A stretch of 42,508 bases of DNA from an uncultured Alphaproteobacteria bacterium (GTDB taxonomy: Bacteria; Pseudomonadota; Alphaproteobacteria; RF32; CAG-239): the NCBI GenBank assembly GCA_905235385.1, contig CAJOLB010000007.1:1-42508 (forward strand), read 5' to 3'. Of the stretch, positions 10,336 to 19,036 are shown piece by piece. The position numbers and the translations under genes were made by a program. Below the pieces are notes generated by a model. That model was not told where the DNA came from, did no database searches, and saw only the letters and a list, made by a program, of their open reading frames with translations. The first letter of the stretch is position 1, and each line of letters starts with the position of its first letter.

Positions 10336-10889
10336 TACATAGATATCGGTGTCAGAGGGCGCACGCGCGCTTGGCTGAAGTTGTTTCCCACGGATCCAAC
10401 ATCCACGGCATCAAGCTTGACAACAAGGTTGCGCTTTTTGGATTTCGGATCAAAAAAACACTTGGCGTGCAAAAGCATATATTCTTCCGGCAAAAGCTCG
10501 GCATGAACATGAAAAGTGCGGTTTTGGGTTTTGATTTTTCCGAAAACAAGGTATGCCCCCGTTTCTTTGAGAGCTGTGCCGCTTTGAAGATCGGTCATAA
10601 TGTATGATAAATCGGGATCAAGCGATTTTGGAAGGTATAAATACCAAACCATAAAAGAAAACAAGAGCCCGAAAAGGATGGCAACAAGCTCTAAAAACCA
10701 ATTTGAGCAGAGGTCAAAAGAGGCAAAGACGCATCCGATGCAGACGACCAAAAAAGCGATTTTGACAGCAAAGGCAACATCTAAATAAACGGCCTTGATG
10801 TGAAATTTGAGCTTAGACTCAAAGATAAGAAGCGTAAGCTGGATAAAAAAGAATATCCAGAAAGCAATACGAATAATGGACACAAACAT
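10332..10889 (-). CDS. Hypothetical membrane protein
   Basis: Long ORF with N-terminal hydrophobic helices; start uncertain (internal Met chosen). Confidence 0.55.
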   Translation of the reverse strand: MFVSIIRIAFWIFFFIQLTLLIFESKLKFHIKAVYLDVAFAVKIAFLVVCIGCVFASFDLCSNWFLELVAILFGLLFSFMVWYLYLPKSLDPDLSYIMTDLQSGTALKETGAYLVFGKIKTQNRTFHVHAELLPEEYMLLHAKCFFDPKSKKRNLVVKLDAVDVGSVGNNFSQARVRPLTPISMY

Positions 10890-11044
10890 ATGAAATAATT
10901 TTAAATGAAACAATAATCTTGAAATATCCACTATGCTAGCACAAAAAACAAGCTTGTCAAGGCGATAGGCATAAAGCCTAAAAATAGGTGGTATTATCAA
11001 AAAAAACAGACTATGTTATAAAAATAAAAGTCAAAGAGGGTTAA

Positions 11045-12298
11045 ATGAAAATATACAAGGTCGGCGGAGCTGTAAGAGACGAGATTTTAGGGCTTAAAGC
11101 ACACGACAACGATTATGTGGTTGTGGGCGGCTCAAAAGAGGAAATGACAGCGATGGGATTTATCTCAGTCGGCAAAAGTTTTCCGGTTTTTTTGCATCCC
11201 GACACAAAAGAAGAATATGCCTTGGCGCGCAAAGAAATTAAAAAAGGAAAAAAACATACGGATTTTGAATTTGTCTTTTCACCGGACATCAGCTTGGAAG
11301 AAGACCTCGAAAGGCGGGATTTGACTTGTAACGCAATCGCGCTTGACGAAGAGAGCGGAGAATATATTAATCCTTTCGGTGGTATTAAAGACATACAAAA
11401 CAAAATTTTAAGATGTGTGAATGAAACACATTTTGTTGAGGACCCGTTAAGGGTTTTAAGAGTTTGCCGTTTCAGCGCACAGCTTGATTTCGAAATTGAA
11501 CCGAAAACACTCGAATTGTGTCAAAAGATGGTTGGAGAAGGGGCAATGGAGAATCTGCCGGCCGAGCGAATCTGGGAAGAAGTTGTGAAAGCCTTAAAAG
11601 CTGAGAAAAGTTCAAAATTTTTTGTTTTAATGCGCAAAATCGGAGCGCTGAAAAAAATCATGCCGGAAATTGACGTTCTTTTTGAAGTTCCGGAAAAAAC
11701 AAAATATCACCCCGAAGGGAATACAGGCGGTCATGTGATGAGTGCGCTTGATGCAATAAAAAGCAAAAATGCGCTTATAAAATTCGGCGTTTTGACACAT
11801 GATTTAGGAAAAGCTTTAACGCCGAAAAATGAACTCCCGTCGCACCATGGGCATGCAAATAGGGCAAAAGAGCCGATTTTAAGTTTGTGCAAAAGGCTGA
11901 ATGTGCCCAATATTTATAAAGATTTCGCCCTTCAAAGCGCAAAGTTTCATATGCATTATTTTACAATTTTTGAAATGAGGGCTGCCAAAATCTATGAGCT
12001 GATTTGTGCCATGATAATTGCTCATCGCTCATATTTGAAAGAATATATTGAAGTTTGCCGTGCGGATTTCTTGGGCTCGGCCTGCGAAAACAGGCAAAAA
12101 GAATCTGAAATGTTTGAGCTGAAAGCAAAATTGCTCGAGTCATCAGAAAAAACGATTCGAAGCATAAAAGCAAATGACGTTCCGGAGTTTGAAAATTTGC
12201 AAAAAGATGAGCACTTCGGCGAGATTTTAAGAGATTATAAGATTGAAACTTTAAGCAAAAAAATAAAGGAATTTAAAAAAGATGAAAGCCTGCTCTAG
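11045..12298 (+). CDS. cca: CCA tRNA nucleotidyltransferase with HD domain
   Basis: MKIYKVGGAVRDEILG, DND, RRDLTCNAIA, THDLGKAL. Confidence 0.93.
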   Translation: MKIYKVGGAVRDEILGLKAHDNDYVVVGGSKEEMTAMGFISVGKSFPVFLHPDTKEEYALARKEIKKGKKHTDFEFVFSPDISLEEDLERRDLTCNAIALDEESGEYINPFGGIKDIQNKILRCVNETHFVEDPLRVLRVCRFSAQLDFEIEPKTLELCQKMVGEGAMENLPAERIWEEVVKALKAEKSSKFFVLMRKIGALKKIMPEIDVLFEVPEKTKYHPEGNTGGHVMSALDAIKSKNALIKFGVLTHDLGKALTPKNELPSHHGHANRAKEPILSLCKRLNVPNIYKDFALQSAKFHMHYFTIFEMRAAKIYELICAMIIAHRSYLKEYIEVCRADFLGSACENRQKESEMFELKAKLLESSEKTIRSIKANDVPEFENLQKDEHFGEILRDYKIETLSKKIKEFKKDESLL

Positions 12299-12313
12299 AG
12301 AGGGCAGGCTTTC
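12284..12313 (+). terminator. Strong 13-bp hairpin overlapping the cca stop
   Basis: gaaagcctgctct-agag-agggcaggctttc. Confidence 0.6.
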
Positions 12314-12341
12314 GGTTAGTTGGTTAATAGTTGATAATGGG

Positions 12342-12737
12342 TTAGTAGCGCCCCAGCTTGGGCGGGGCGGAGAGGTCTTCGCCGAAGGCGGGGATCACGA
12401 CGCACTCGCTGTCGCGACAGGTCCGCTCGGCGAGGAAGGTCTGGTATTTGCCATCTTTCCACCCGCGGGTGAAAATGACCTTTGTGCCATCTTCGTAGTC
12501 GAAGGCGGTGCCGACCCCTTCGGGTCGAATCTCATCTCGCTTGGTGACCGTGATGACCTTTCCGGTCTTGATTGAGGTCAGGACACCGTTGGCATCTTTC
12601 CAAGCCGGGATGATGGCCCAGATGCGGGGGTTCTTATAGTCCGAGAAGTCTATTTTCTCGAACCATCCGAGCGGTCGGATTCTGACGATAGTGACGAGCT
12701 GACGGTTTTGTTGCTGAGCGTTTTTGATGTTCTCCAT
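12342..12737 (-). CDS. Hypothetical protein with GC-rich coding sequence
   Basis: Intact ORF; own sigma70-like promoter; codon GC far above neighbours. Confidence 0.65.
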   Translation of the reverse strand: MENIKNAQQQNRQLVTIVRIRPLGWFEKIDFSDYKNPRIWAIIPAWKDANGVLTSIKTGKVITVTKRDEIRPEGVGTAFDYEDGTKVIFTRGWKDGKYQTFLAERTCRDSECVVIPAFGEDLSAPPKLGRY

Positions 12738-12782
12738 GATGATAATATTAATAGTTAAACATAATTCTTTGTGATTAACTAG

Positions 12783-12811
12783 AATATAGCCGAAAATTGA
12801 AAGTTTGTCAA
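12783..12811 (-). promoter_or_regulatory. Sigma70-like promoter for the 12342..12737 gene
   Basis: Reverse complement TTGACA-N17-TATATT. Confidence 0.7.
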
Positions 12812-12842
12812 TAATTTTTTTTAAAATTTTGGCAAAAAAATA

Positions 12843-12867
12843 AAGCGTCCTTATAAAAAAGACGCTT
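12843..12867 (-). terminator. Intrinsic terminator (minus strand) of the 12883..13164 gene
   Basis: aagcgtc/gacgctt stem followed by a U-run on the minus strand. Confidence 0.7.
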
Positions 12868-12882
12868 CAGAGAGGGCAAGGG

Positions 12883-13164
12883 TTAGAGCAGTTGAAAAAT
12901 TTGGCCGACGGTCATTTCCGGGCGGACATCAATGCAATATTCGCTTTTGAAACGATCAATAACACTTTTGAGGTCAAGCGCCATGTCTTGCAAAACTTCG
13001 GACGGCTCGATACTGGATTCAACAGCACTCAAGTAGTCGGAAATGTCATAAAAAGTCAGCGGACGCCCCATTTGAGCTGTTAATTTGTTGAAGATGTTGA
13101 CGCTACGCGGCGATTCGGCCATGATTTCAGCCTCAGCTAAAATACTTTGAATAGTTTGTTTCAT
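12883..13164 (-). CDS. Hypothetical small protein, possible prophage left arm
   Basis: 93-aa ORF with paired palindromes upstream. Confidence 0.5.
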   Translation of the reverse strand: MKQTIQSILAEAEIMAESPRSVNIFNKLTAQMGRPLTFYDISDYLSAVESSIEPSEVLQDMALDLKSVIDRFKSEYCIDVRPEMTVGQIFQLL

Positions 13165-13188
13165 AAAAATTATATTTAAAAAAATTAA

Positions 13189-13215
13189 ATGATATCATAA
13201 TTAAGTTGATATCAT
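13189..13215. promoter_or_regulatory. Tandem palindromic operator-like sites
   Basis: ATGATATCAT at 13189 and TGATATCAT at 13207, upstream of the 12883..13164 gene. Confidence 0.5.
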
Positions 13216-13263
13216 TTATTTAGCAGATTTCGGAAAGGGTTGTCAAGGCTGTGCTTAAAAAAA

Positions 13264-13668
13264 TTAAAGCAAATCGGACAAGTCAGGTTTTTGATAATAA
13301 GGGCCTTTCAGGACTTTTCCGTCTTCGCGTTTGAGGGGTTTGCCGTCAACAAGTTTGGACATATTACTTTTGTGAACGCGGTCAAAAACTTTTTCCATCG
13401 GAATGCCTAAGGCAACAACCATGCCGCTCAGAACATATTGGAGATCAGCCAATTCCTTAAACATTTTAAGCTTTGTTTCTTTAGTTGGGATTCCGTCTTT
13501 TTCAATCTCGGAAAGAAGCGTGTTTATTTCAACGTTTAATTCGGCAGCCTCTTCGTTAATAAGTTTTTGGCGCAATTCAAGAAGCGGTTTTGTGTATGGG
13601 GCATCAACAGCCATTTCCATAGATATGTGAAAATCTTTGACCTTTTTTTCGTATTCATTCATGAACAT
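13264..13668 (-). CDS. MazG-like nucleoside triphosphate pyrophosphohydrolase
   Basis: EEAAE and KELADLQYVLSGMVVALGIPMEKVFDRVHKSNMSKL. Confidence 0.75.
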   Translation of the reverse strand: MFMNEYEKKVKDFHISMEMAVDAPYTKPLLELRQKLINEEAAELNVEINTLLSEIEKDGIPTKETKLKMFKELADLQYVLSGMVVALGIPMEKVFDRVHKSNMSKLVDGKPLKREDGKVLKGPYYQKPDLSDLL

Positions 13669-13715
13669 TCTCCAATACCGAAAAGCATAAGAGAATAGCC
13701 AAGAAAAGGCAAGGT

Positions 13716-13904
13716 TTAAGATAAATCAGTTGACAGATTTAATCGGCTGAGTGCTTCAATCTCGCGTTCGATTAAGCAAAGCTGACGGGAATGTTCGCGA
13801 TGTAAGGGCGAAAGATAGTAGCTGTCGTTGCCGATTTGGTTGATTTTAATCTGTTCTTTGAGAGCCTCTTTAGCCTTAAGTAAGTCTTGTAATTTTTTTT
13901 GCAT
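13716..13904 (-). CDS. Small hypothetical (MQKKLQDLLKAKEALKEQ...)
   Basis: Coiled-coil-like small ORF adjoining the repressor; start set at internal Met. Confidence 0.45.
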   Translation of the reverse strand: MQKKLQDLLKAKEALKEQIKINQIGNDSYYLSPLHREHSRQLCLIEREIEALSRLNLSTDLS

Positions 13905-14010
13905 ATGAATTCTCCTTGATATATTATATATAAGAAAAATATCATATTTCAAGATATAAAAAAGAGATTTATCTAAAAATATAGAAAAATCTCAGTTTTA
14001 AAAAGTTTGA

Positions 14011-14655
14011 TCAGCCGATTCGTTGAGCTTTTAAGGCAAAGATTATTTTGCCGGCAATATCAACTTTTTTAAAGGGCAGAGTAACGCTTTTATAGTTCGC
14101 ATTGTCGGAAATAAGCACAAGTTCGTTTGAAGAAATTTGTTGCAAACGGCGGATAATGAAATGATTTGAGCTGCGAACAAGATAAAGACCATCGGCACCG
14201 AAACGGTTGAAAGAAAAATCAGCCAAAACTAAATCGCCGTCTTTTAAGGTAGGATCCATCGAATCGCCGTAAACACGAAGCATCTTAATAAATTCGGGCG
14301 AAGTTGAAGTGATGTTTGAAAAATCAGCGGCCGGTAAAGAAAGAAAGCCTTCGGTGTTTTGAGCGTTTTGATCAAGATTAAAGGAAATCATCTCAATTAA
14401 AGCCGTTTTGGCATGAGAAGAAACAGGCGTGATTGTTTTAGGCAGCTTAATGTCAGTCAATTCTTGCTCATCAACCTCTAAAAGCAGGGCAAGTTTTCGG
14501 CGCTGTTCTTCGGGCAGTCGAACCGGTGAGCGCTTATTGATAAATTGGTGTAAATAAGCTTCATTCTTGCCGATAGAAAGAGAAAGAGAGCGATAATTTT
14601 TTCCTTTTTCTTTAATCAGGTTGTCGATATGAGTGCGTATTTGATCGATATCCAT
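14011..14655 (-). CDS. Prophage repressor: XRE-type HTH plus S24/LexA-like domain
   Basis: N-terminal HTH, YGDSMDPTLKDGDLVLAD, C-terminal S24 fold; catalytic Lys position is Arg. Confidence 0.85.
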   Translation of the reverse strand: MDIDQIRTHIDNLIKEKGKNYRSLSLSIGKNEAYLHQFINKRSPVRLPEEQRRKLALLLEVDEQELTDIKLPKTITPVSSHAKTALIEMISFNLDQNAQNTEGFLSLPAADFSNITSTSPEFIKMLRVYGDSMDPTLKDGDLVLADFSFNRFGADGLYLVRSSNHFIIRRLQQISSNELVLISDNANYKSVTLPFKKVDIAGKIIFALKAQRIG

Positions 14656-14711
14656 GAGAATCTCCTTGTTTAATTCATAAGAAACATATCATAAAAAAAA
14701 TTGTTGTGCAA

Positions 14712-14727
14712 ATGATAAATTTATCAT
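14712..14727. promoter_or_regulatory. Perfect 16-bp palindrome, candidate repressor operator
   Basis: ATGATAAATTTATCAT between the divergent repressor and 14776..15198 gene. Confidence 0.65.
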
Positions 14728-14775
14728 TGAAGATATAATAAAAATATTATATTTAAAAGCGGAAAGGATAGGATA

Positions 14776-15198
14776 ATGGCAAAAAGTGTTTTGGAAAAAT
14801 ATGAGGCGAAAGGATGGCTCAGAGGCGGATTGAAAATTTTTTCGGCAAAAGACAGACTTTGGGCGGCAAGAAAGCTGTATCTTTCGTATTTGAAAAGCAG
14901 TCAGGGAGCGCTAAAAGCAAGAAATATGGAGGCCTTGAAGGTTGATGAAACGAGAAAAACGGACATTTGTGCGGCAAGACTTGACGCAATGCAAGAATTT
15001 TTGGAGGCTTTTCGGGCGATGTCCCTTGAGGGGCAGAAGATTGTTGAATGTGTGGTATTTCAAGACAAGGAACTGAATATCAAAAATGAGGCAAAAGCAA
15101 AAGAAATCAAAAGGGCGTTTGTTCAAGCGTTGGACTGTTTGACTTTATTTTATTATGAAAAGCGCGGAGAAAATAGAGATGGAAGAAAACGTATATGA
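14776..15198 (+). CDS. Phage early/regulatory hypothetical protein
   Basis: 140-aa ORF divergent from the repressor with good RBS. Confidence 0.65.
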   Translation: MAKSVLEKYEAKGWLRGGLKIFSAKDRLWAARKLYLSYLKSSQGALKARNMEALKVDETRKTDICAARLDAMQEFLEAFRAMSLEGQKIVECVVFQDKELNIKNEAKAKEIKRAFVQALDCLTLFYYEKRGENRDGRKRI

Positions 15199-15466
15199 GA
15201 TTCGTGCCAAAAGATACGAAGAGGTTTTTAGAATAAATCAAATGTTTCGGGCTGTTATTAAGCAAGCAATTAAAGATGCTTATTTAAGAAAATCAAAGAG
15301 AAACGACAAAATAAAAACGGAGGCCATGAAATTTTTGAGAGAAAAAAGGGATCTGAAAATAATATGCGAGATGGCAGGGATAAAACAAAACGAAATTATA
15401 AAAATCGTTAAAAACAAAAATTTAAAATATAAAGAAAAATATAATAAAATAAAATCGATTTTGTAG
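15155..15466 (+). CDS. Small basic protein with possible C-terminal HTH; candidate late regulator
   Basis: Overlaps upstream ORF; KFLREKRDLKIICEMAGIKQNEIIKIVKNKN. Confidence 0.5.
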   Translation: MKSAEKIEMEENVYEIRAKRYEEVFRINQMFRAVIKQAIKDAYLRKSKRNDKIKTEAMKFLREKRDLKIICEMAGIKQNEIIKIVKNKNLKYKEKYNKIKSIL

Positions 15467-15521
15467 AAAAATATTATATACAAGATGAAAATACAAAGAG
15501 TTAGAGGGTTGTGCACAAGGG

Positions 15522-15550
15522 TTGACTTTAAAGGAAAAATATGATATATA
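15522..15550 (+). promoter_or_regulatory. Sigma70-like promoter, candidate phage late promoter
   Basis: TTGACT-N17-TATATA. Confidence 0.65.
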
Positions 15551-15577
15551 TAAAACATCCTTAAAAAAGGATTTAAG

Positions 15578-15612
15578 AAACGGCGCGGATAAGAAAGCCG
15601 TTTTATTTTTTT
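15578..15612 (+). terminator. Intrinsic terminator T1 just downstream of the late promoter
   Basis: aaacggc...gccgttt then T-rich run. Confidence 0.7.
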
Positions 15613-15616
15613 TAAT

Positions 15617-15674
15617 AAAGAGCTTCGGCTCTTTTTTTGTTAGCAAAGGATAATATGGGATTTGGGGTGGGAAA
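15617..15674 (+). repeat. Direct repeat copy A (contains UUCG terminator aagagc-ttcg-gctctt-T7)
   Basis: Near-identical to 16330..16389. Confidence 0.85.
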
Positions 15675-15703
15675 TTGAATAAAGATATAGGGGATTTTAG
15701 GAA

Positions 15704-15910
15704 ATGACGAGTGTAAGAGATGATTTAGAAGAAGCATTAAAAGAATATGAAGAAGAGGAAAGAAAGAGAAAGGAAAAAGAATTAAGAGAAAAGGAAGAAA
15801 AAATAAAGCAAGTCGCTCAAAATGATGTTAAAAGTATGTAAATGTTGGTAAGTAAAGAATTTGATAAGAAAAATGGATTAAAACAAAAGAAAAGGGATAC
15901 AGATATATGA
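15704..15910 (+). pseudogene. Truncated effector remnant with shared N-terminal module (MTSVRDDLEEALKEYEEEERKRKEKELREKEEKIKQVAQNDVKSM*)
   Basis: 45-aa N-terminus matches 25878..26876; in-frame TAA at 15839; same frame reaches TGA at 15908 overlapping the next ATG (ATGA). Confidence 0.7.
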
Positions 15911-16272
15911 AACAATATTGTCAAAAAATTTTAAATGTCCTTAAAATAGGAATAAATATAACATCTCTTATCTTTACAGGATACATTTGTGGAGTGTTCT
16001 TAAAATTTTTAATTTACGAAAATTTTATTACCGATGTTCGTTATGATAAAGGGGGAAAGATAGCAGATTTACCTCGTGTCGCAGACATTGGTATGCTTTT
16101 GGTATTGGCTGGTGTCGCTATATGGTTTATTGTCTACATATCGCTAAGAATAAGAAAGATAGAAAATTTATGGAAACATTTGATGTTTTTATGTTTTCCT
16201 ATATGTTTGTTAGCTATGTATGGCTTTTTATATTATCTATTAGCGAATTTTAGCGGCTATTGGACTTATTAG
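15907..16272 (+). CDS. Small multi-pass membrane protein, candidate orphan immunity protein
   Basis: Several hydrophobic segments; ATGA overlap with upstream remnant. Confidence 0.6.
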   Translation: MKQYCQKILNVLKIGINITSLIFTGYICGVFLKFLIYENFITDVRYDKGGKIADLPRVADIGMLLVLAGVAIWFIVYISLRIRKIENLWKHLMFLCFPICLLAMYGFLYYLLANFSGYWTY

Positions 16273-16329
16273 AATTAGAAAAGGTTAGCCTTTAACAAAT
16301 AACGTATTGGAGTACGCCAAGAAAATCGA

Positions 16330-16389
16330 AAAGAGCTTCGGCTCTTTTTTTTTGTTAGCAAAGGATAATATGGGATTTGGGGTGGGAAA
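16330..16389 (+). repeat. Direct repeat copy B (contains UUCG terminator)
   Basis: Same sequence as 15617..15674 apart from T-run length. Confidence 0.85.
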
Positions 16390-16482
16390 ATGAAAGATAT
16401 CAGATATAAAAAACATAATGTTAAGATCGTTCCGTTGGGAACGTTTTTTTTAAATCAAAAGAAAGGAAAGAAAAAAAGATGA
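16390..16482 (+). CDS. 30-aa basic leader peptide MKDIRYKKHNVKIVPLGTFFLNQKKGKKKR
   Basis: ATG to TGA, ATGA overlap with the adaptor gene; carries internal terminator-like hairpin. Confidence 0.45.
   Translation: MKDIRYKKHNVKIVPLGTFFLNQKKGKKKR
16426..16451 (+). terminator. Terminator-like hairpin inside the leader ORF
   Basis: cgttcc-gttg-ggaacg followed by T8. Confidence 0.65.
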
Positions 16483-17177
16483 ATAATATATTGGAAATAT
16501 GTCAGGAAGTTGCGGATATGACGGCAACGCAAAGACCGGACGACTTATTTGATAAAAATGTGTTGCATGATGCAATTTTTTTATCGGTGGCAAAAAGCGA
16601 GCTCGACAGTTTAATGCGCTATGGCGACTGGCAAGAACTGATTAAGCAGGGGCGCTTTGAAACAAGGGAAAACAAGGTATTTTATCCCTTTGATGAAGTT
16701 GTGGGTGATTTTTATGCACTGATTCACAATACGGTTTATATTCAAAACGAGGGGAAACAGGCAATCGGGGCGATAACGCCCGAAAAGTGGATGGAAACAC
16801 TCAATTCAAACCCTTGTCGGGAAGAGATAAATTTTCGGATAGAAAACAACGGATTGAGGTTTATGGAAAAGCCGAGAGCGGGCTTAAAAGTTGTTTTTCT
16901 TTACAGATCAAATGCAATTTGCATTGATGGAAAAACAAGAGAGTTCAAAAGTGTTTTAAGTAAAAATACGGATATTCCGGTATTTGACAAGTATTTGGTT
17001 AAGCTCGGGATTATATGGCGCTTAAATAAGCGAAACGGAATGGATTATGAAGAAGAATATAACGAATATCAAAAAGAGTTGAAAAAACAATTCGGCCATA
17101 CGCTTGGAACGCAAGATATCAGGCTTGCAAGCGAAAATTTTTTAAAAGATGAAATAGAAATATATCACGTAAAGTAA
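16479..17177 (+). CDS. Phage head-tail adaptor (P22 gp4-like)
   Basis: Position immediately upstream of portal; typical size. Confidence 0.55.
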   Translation: MNNILEICQEVADMTATQRPDDLFDKNVLHDAIFLSVAKSELDSLMRYGDWQELIKQGRFETRENKVFYPFDEVVGDFYALIHNTVYIQNEGKQAIGAITPEKWMETLNSNPCREEINFRIENNGLRFMEKPRAGLKVVFLYRSNAICIDGKTREFKSVLSKNTDIPVFDKYLVKLGIIWRLNKRNGMDYEEEYNEYQKELKKQFGHTLGTQDIRLASENFLKDEIEIYHVK

Positions 17178-17188
17178 GGAAAAAAGAA

Positions 17189-19033
17189 ATGGAAGACGTT
17201 AAAGAGTGGATTAAAAAAATTGAGGCGGCTGAAAAAAAATATGAGCCGTATCATGCGCTAATCAAAGAAATCAGAGCATATTACAGAAATGAAAAATCAA
17301 AAAACAAACACAATATTTTTTGGTCAACAATCGAAACGTTAAAGCCGTTTTTGTATTTTAAGCAACCGAAACCGTACGTGGAACAAAAACAGAAAGCAAA
17401 CAGCCCGATAGAAACAATAGCCTGTCGGATTTTAGAAAAAGCGCTTGATTGGGATTTGGAAAAATTTGATTTTGACAGTGTGGTCAAATATGTCAGGAAT
17501 GATTTTTTACTTGTAGGATTCGGGGCAGCTTATGAACGGTATGTGCCGACCTTTAAAAAATGTTTTTTACAAAGCGAAACGGACGTTTGTCTTGAGATTT
17601 TGGAAGATGAAAAGGTTGAAACGGTTTATCTAAATCCTGAGGATTTTATTGCAGACACGCAAAAGGTTTTTGTTTGGGAAGATTGTTCGTGGGTGGCGCG
17701 CAAAATATTTATGACCGTTAAAGAGGCCGAAGAACAGTTCGGGCAGGATTTGGCAAATTTGCTCAGCGCTGAAGGAAACAAAAGCGACGAAAAATCAATC
17801 AAGGTGTATGAAATTTGGGACAAAGCGAATAAACAAATTTTATATTTATCGAAAGAATGTTCAAACAATTTCTTAAAAATATTAAAAGATACGGCAAAAG
17901 TCAGCGGCTTTTTTACGATGCCGAAACCGATGTTTGCAACATTAACAAATGACGGTTTGATACCTGTGCCCGATTATGAGCAGCTCAAGCCATTGCTGGA
18001 AGAGTTAAGCGGGGTAACAAACAGAATGCAGCTTTCAATGCAGGCCATTAAGGTTTCGGGGGCATATGATAACAGCTTTCCGGAGCTTGCAAATATCTTA
18101 AACAAAGATGTGACTTTAGTGGCCGTAAGCGATTTTGACAGATTAAAAGAAAACGGCGGTTTAAGGGGAATTATAGACTTTGCACCGATAGAGCAATATG
18201 TGAATGCTTTAGAGGCACTTGCGGCAAGAAGAGAAGATATTATGTCGCAAATTTATGAGATTACAGGTGTTTCGGATATTATGAGAGGAAATTCGGATAA
18301 GGTGGAAACGGCAACAGCCGTGGCTAAAAAAACAAATTTCGGAACGCTTCGGAATCAAGACAGGCAAAATGATATGATCCGCTTTATTACAGACCTTTTG
18401 AAAATTAAGGCGGAAATGATTTGCGAATGTTTCAGCAGGCAGCGTTTGAAATGTTTTGCGGATGAAAATATGAATCAAGCTGACGTTGATTTGGCCATAG
18501 AGGTTTTAAAAACAGACAAACTAAGAGGTATGATTTTAGGTGTTCAGACAGATACGGCGATGATTAACAGCGATTCGCAAAGCAATCTTCAAAACACGAT
18601 TTCAGCCATTCACCAATTGATTGTTCAGGCTTTTGATGTTGTTTCATCACAGCCGCTTCTTTTGGATTTATATCGGCAAATGATTGAGAGCTTAACAACA
18701 ACGTTGCCGAACGCACGAATGTATGAACCCGTCGTTTCAAAAGCTTTTGAGGCAATCAGCCTTGAGTTAAAGCAAAAAGACGCTCCTGAGCCGAATTTAG
18801 CTGTTTTACAACTCAAGCAAGAAGAACAAAAAATGCTGTTAGAGCATAAAATCAAAGAAAAGGAAGTCGCAATCAAAGAAGCAGAACTTGTTTTGAAAAA
18901 AAGCGAGCAAGATCGCAAAACAGCTTTGGAAAACAAAGAGATGGAACTTCAGGCGACCTTAAAAGCAAAAGAACTTAATGAAGATAACAAGGCGGATACG
19001 AATATTTCAACCGGATATGTGAAAGGATTTTAG
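17189..19033 (+). CDS. Phage portal protein (P22-like)
   Basis: 614 aa; IFWSTIETLKPFLYFKQPKP, ITGVSDIMRGNSDKVETATA. Confidence 0.85.
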   Translation: MEDVKEWIKKIEAAEKKYEPYHALIKEIRAYYRNEKSKNKHNIFWSTIETLKPFLYFKQPKPYVEQKQKANSPIETIACRILEKALDWDLEKFDFDSVVKYVRNDFLLVGFGAAYERYVPTFKKCFLQSETDVCLEILEDEKVETVYLNPEDFIADTQKVFVWEDCSWVARKIFMTVKEAEEQFGQDLANLLSAEGNKSDEKSIKVYEIWDKANKQILYLSKECSNNFLKILKDTAKVSGFFTMPKPMFATLTNDGLIPVPDYEQLKPLLEELSGVTNRMQLSMQAIKVSGAYDNSFPELANILNKDVTLVAVSDFDRLKENGGLRGIIDFAPIEQYVNALEALAARREDIMSQIYEITGVSDIMRGNSDKVETATAVAKKTNFGTLRNQDRQNDMIRFITDLLKIKAEMICECFSRQRLKCFADENMNQADVDLAIEVLKTDKLRGMILGVQTDTAMINSDSQSNLQNTISAIHQLIVQAFDVVSSQPLLLDLYRQMIESLTTTLPNARMYEPVVSKAFEAISLELKQKDAPEPNLAVLQLKQEEQKMLLEHKIKEKEVAIKEAELVLKKSEQDRKTALENKEMELQATLKAKELNEDNKADTNISTGYVKGF

Positions 19034-19036
19034 AAA

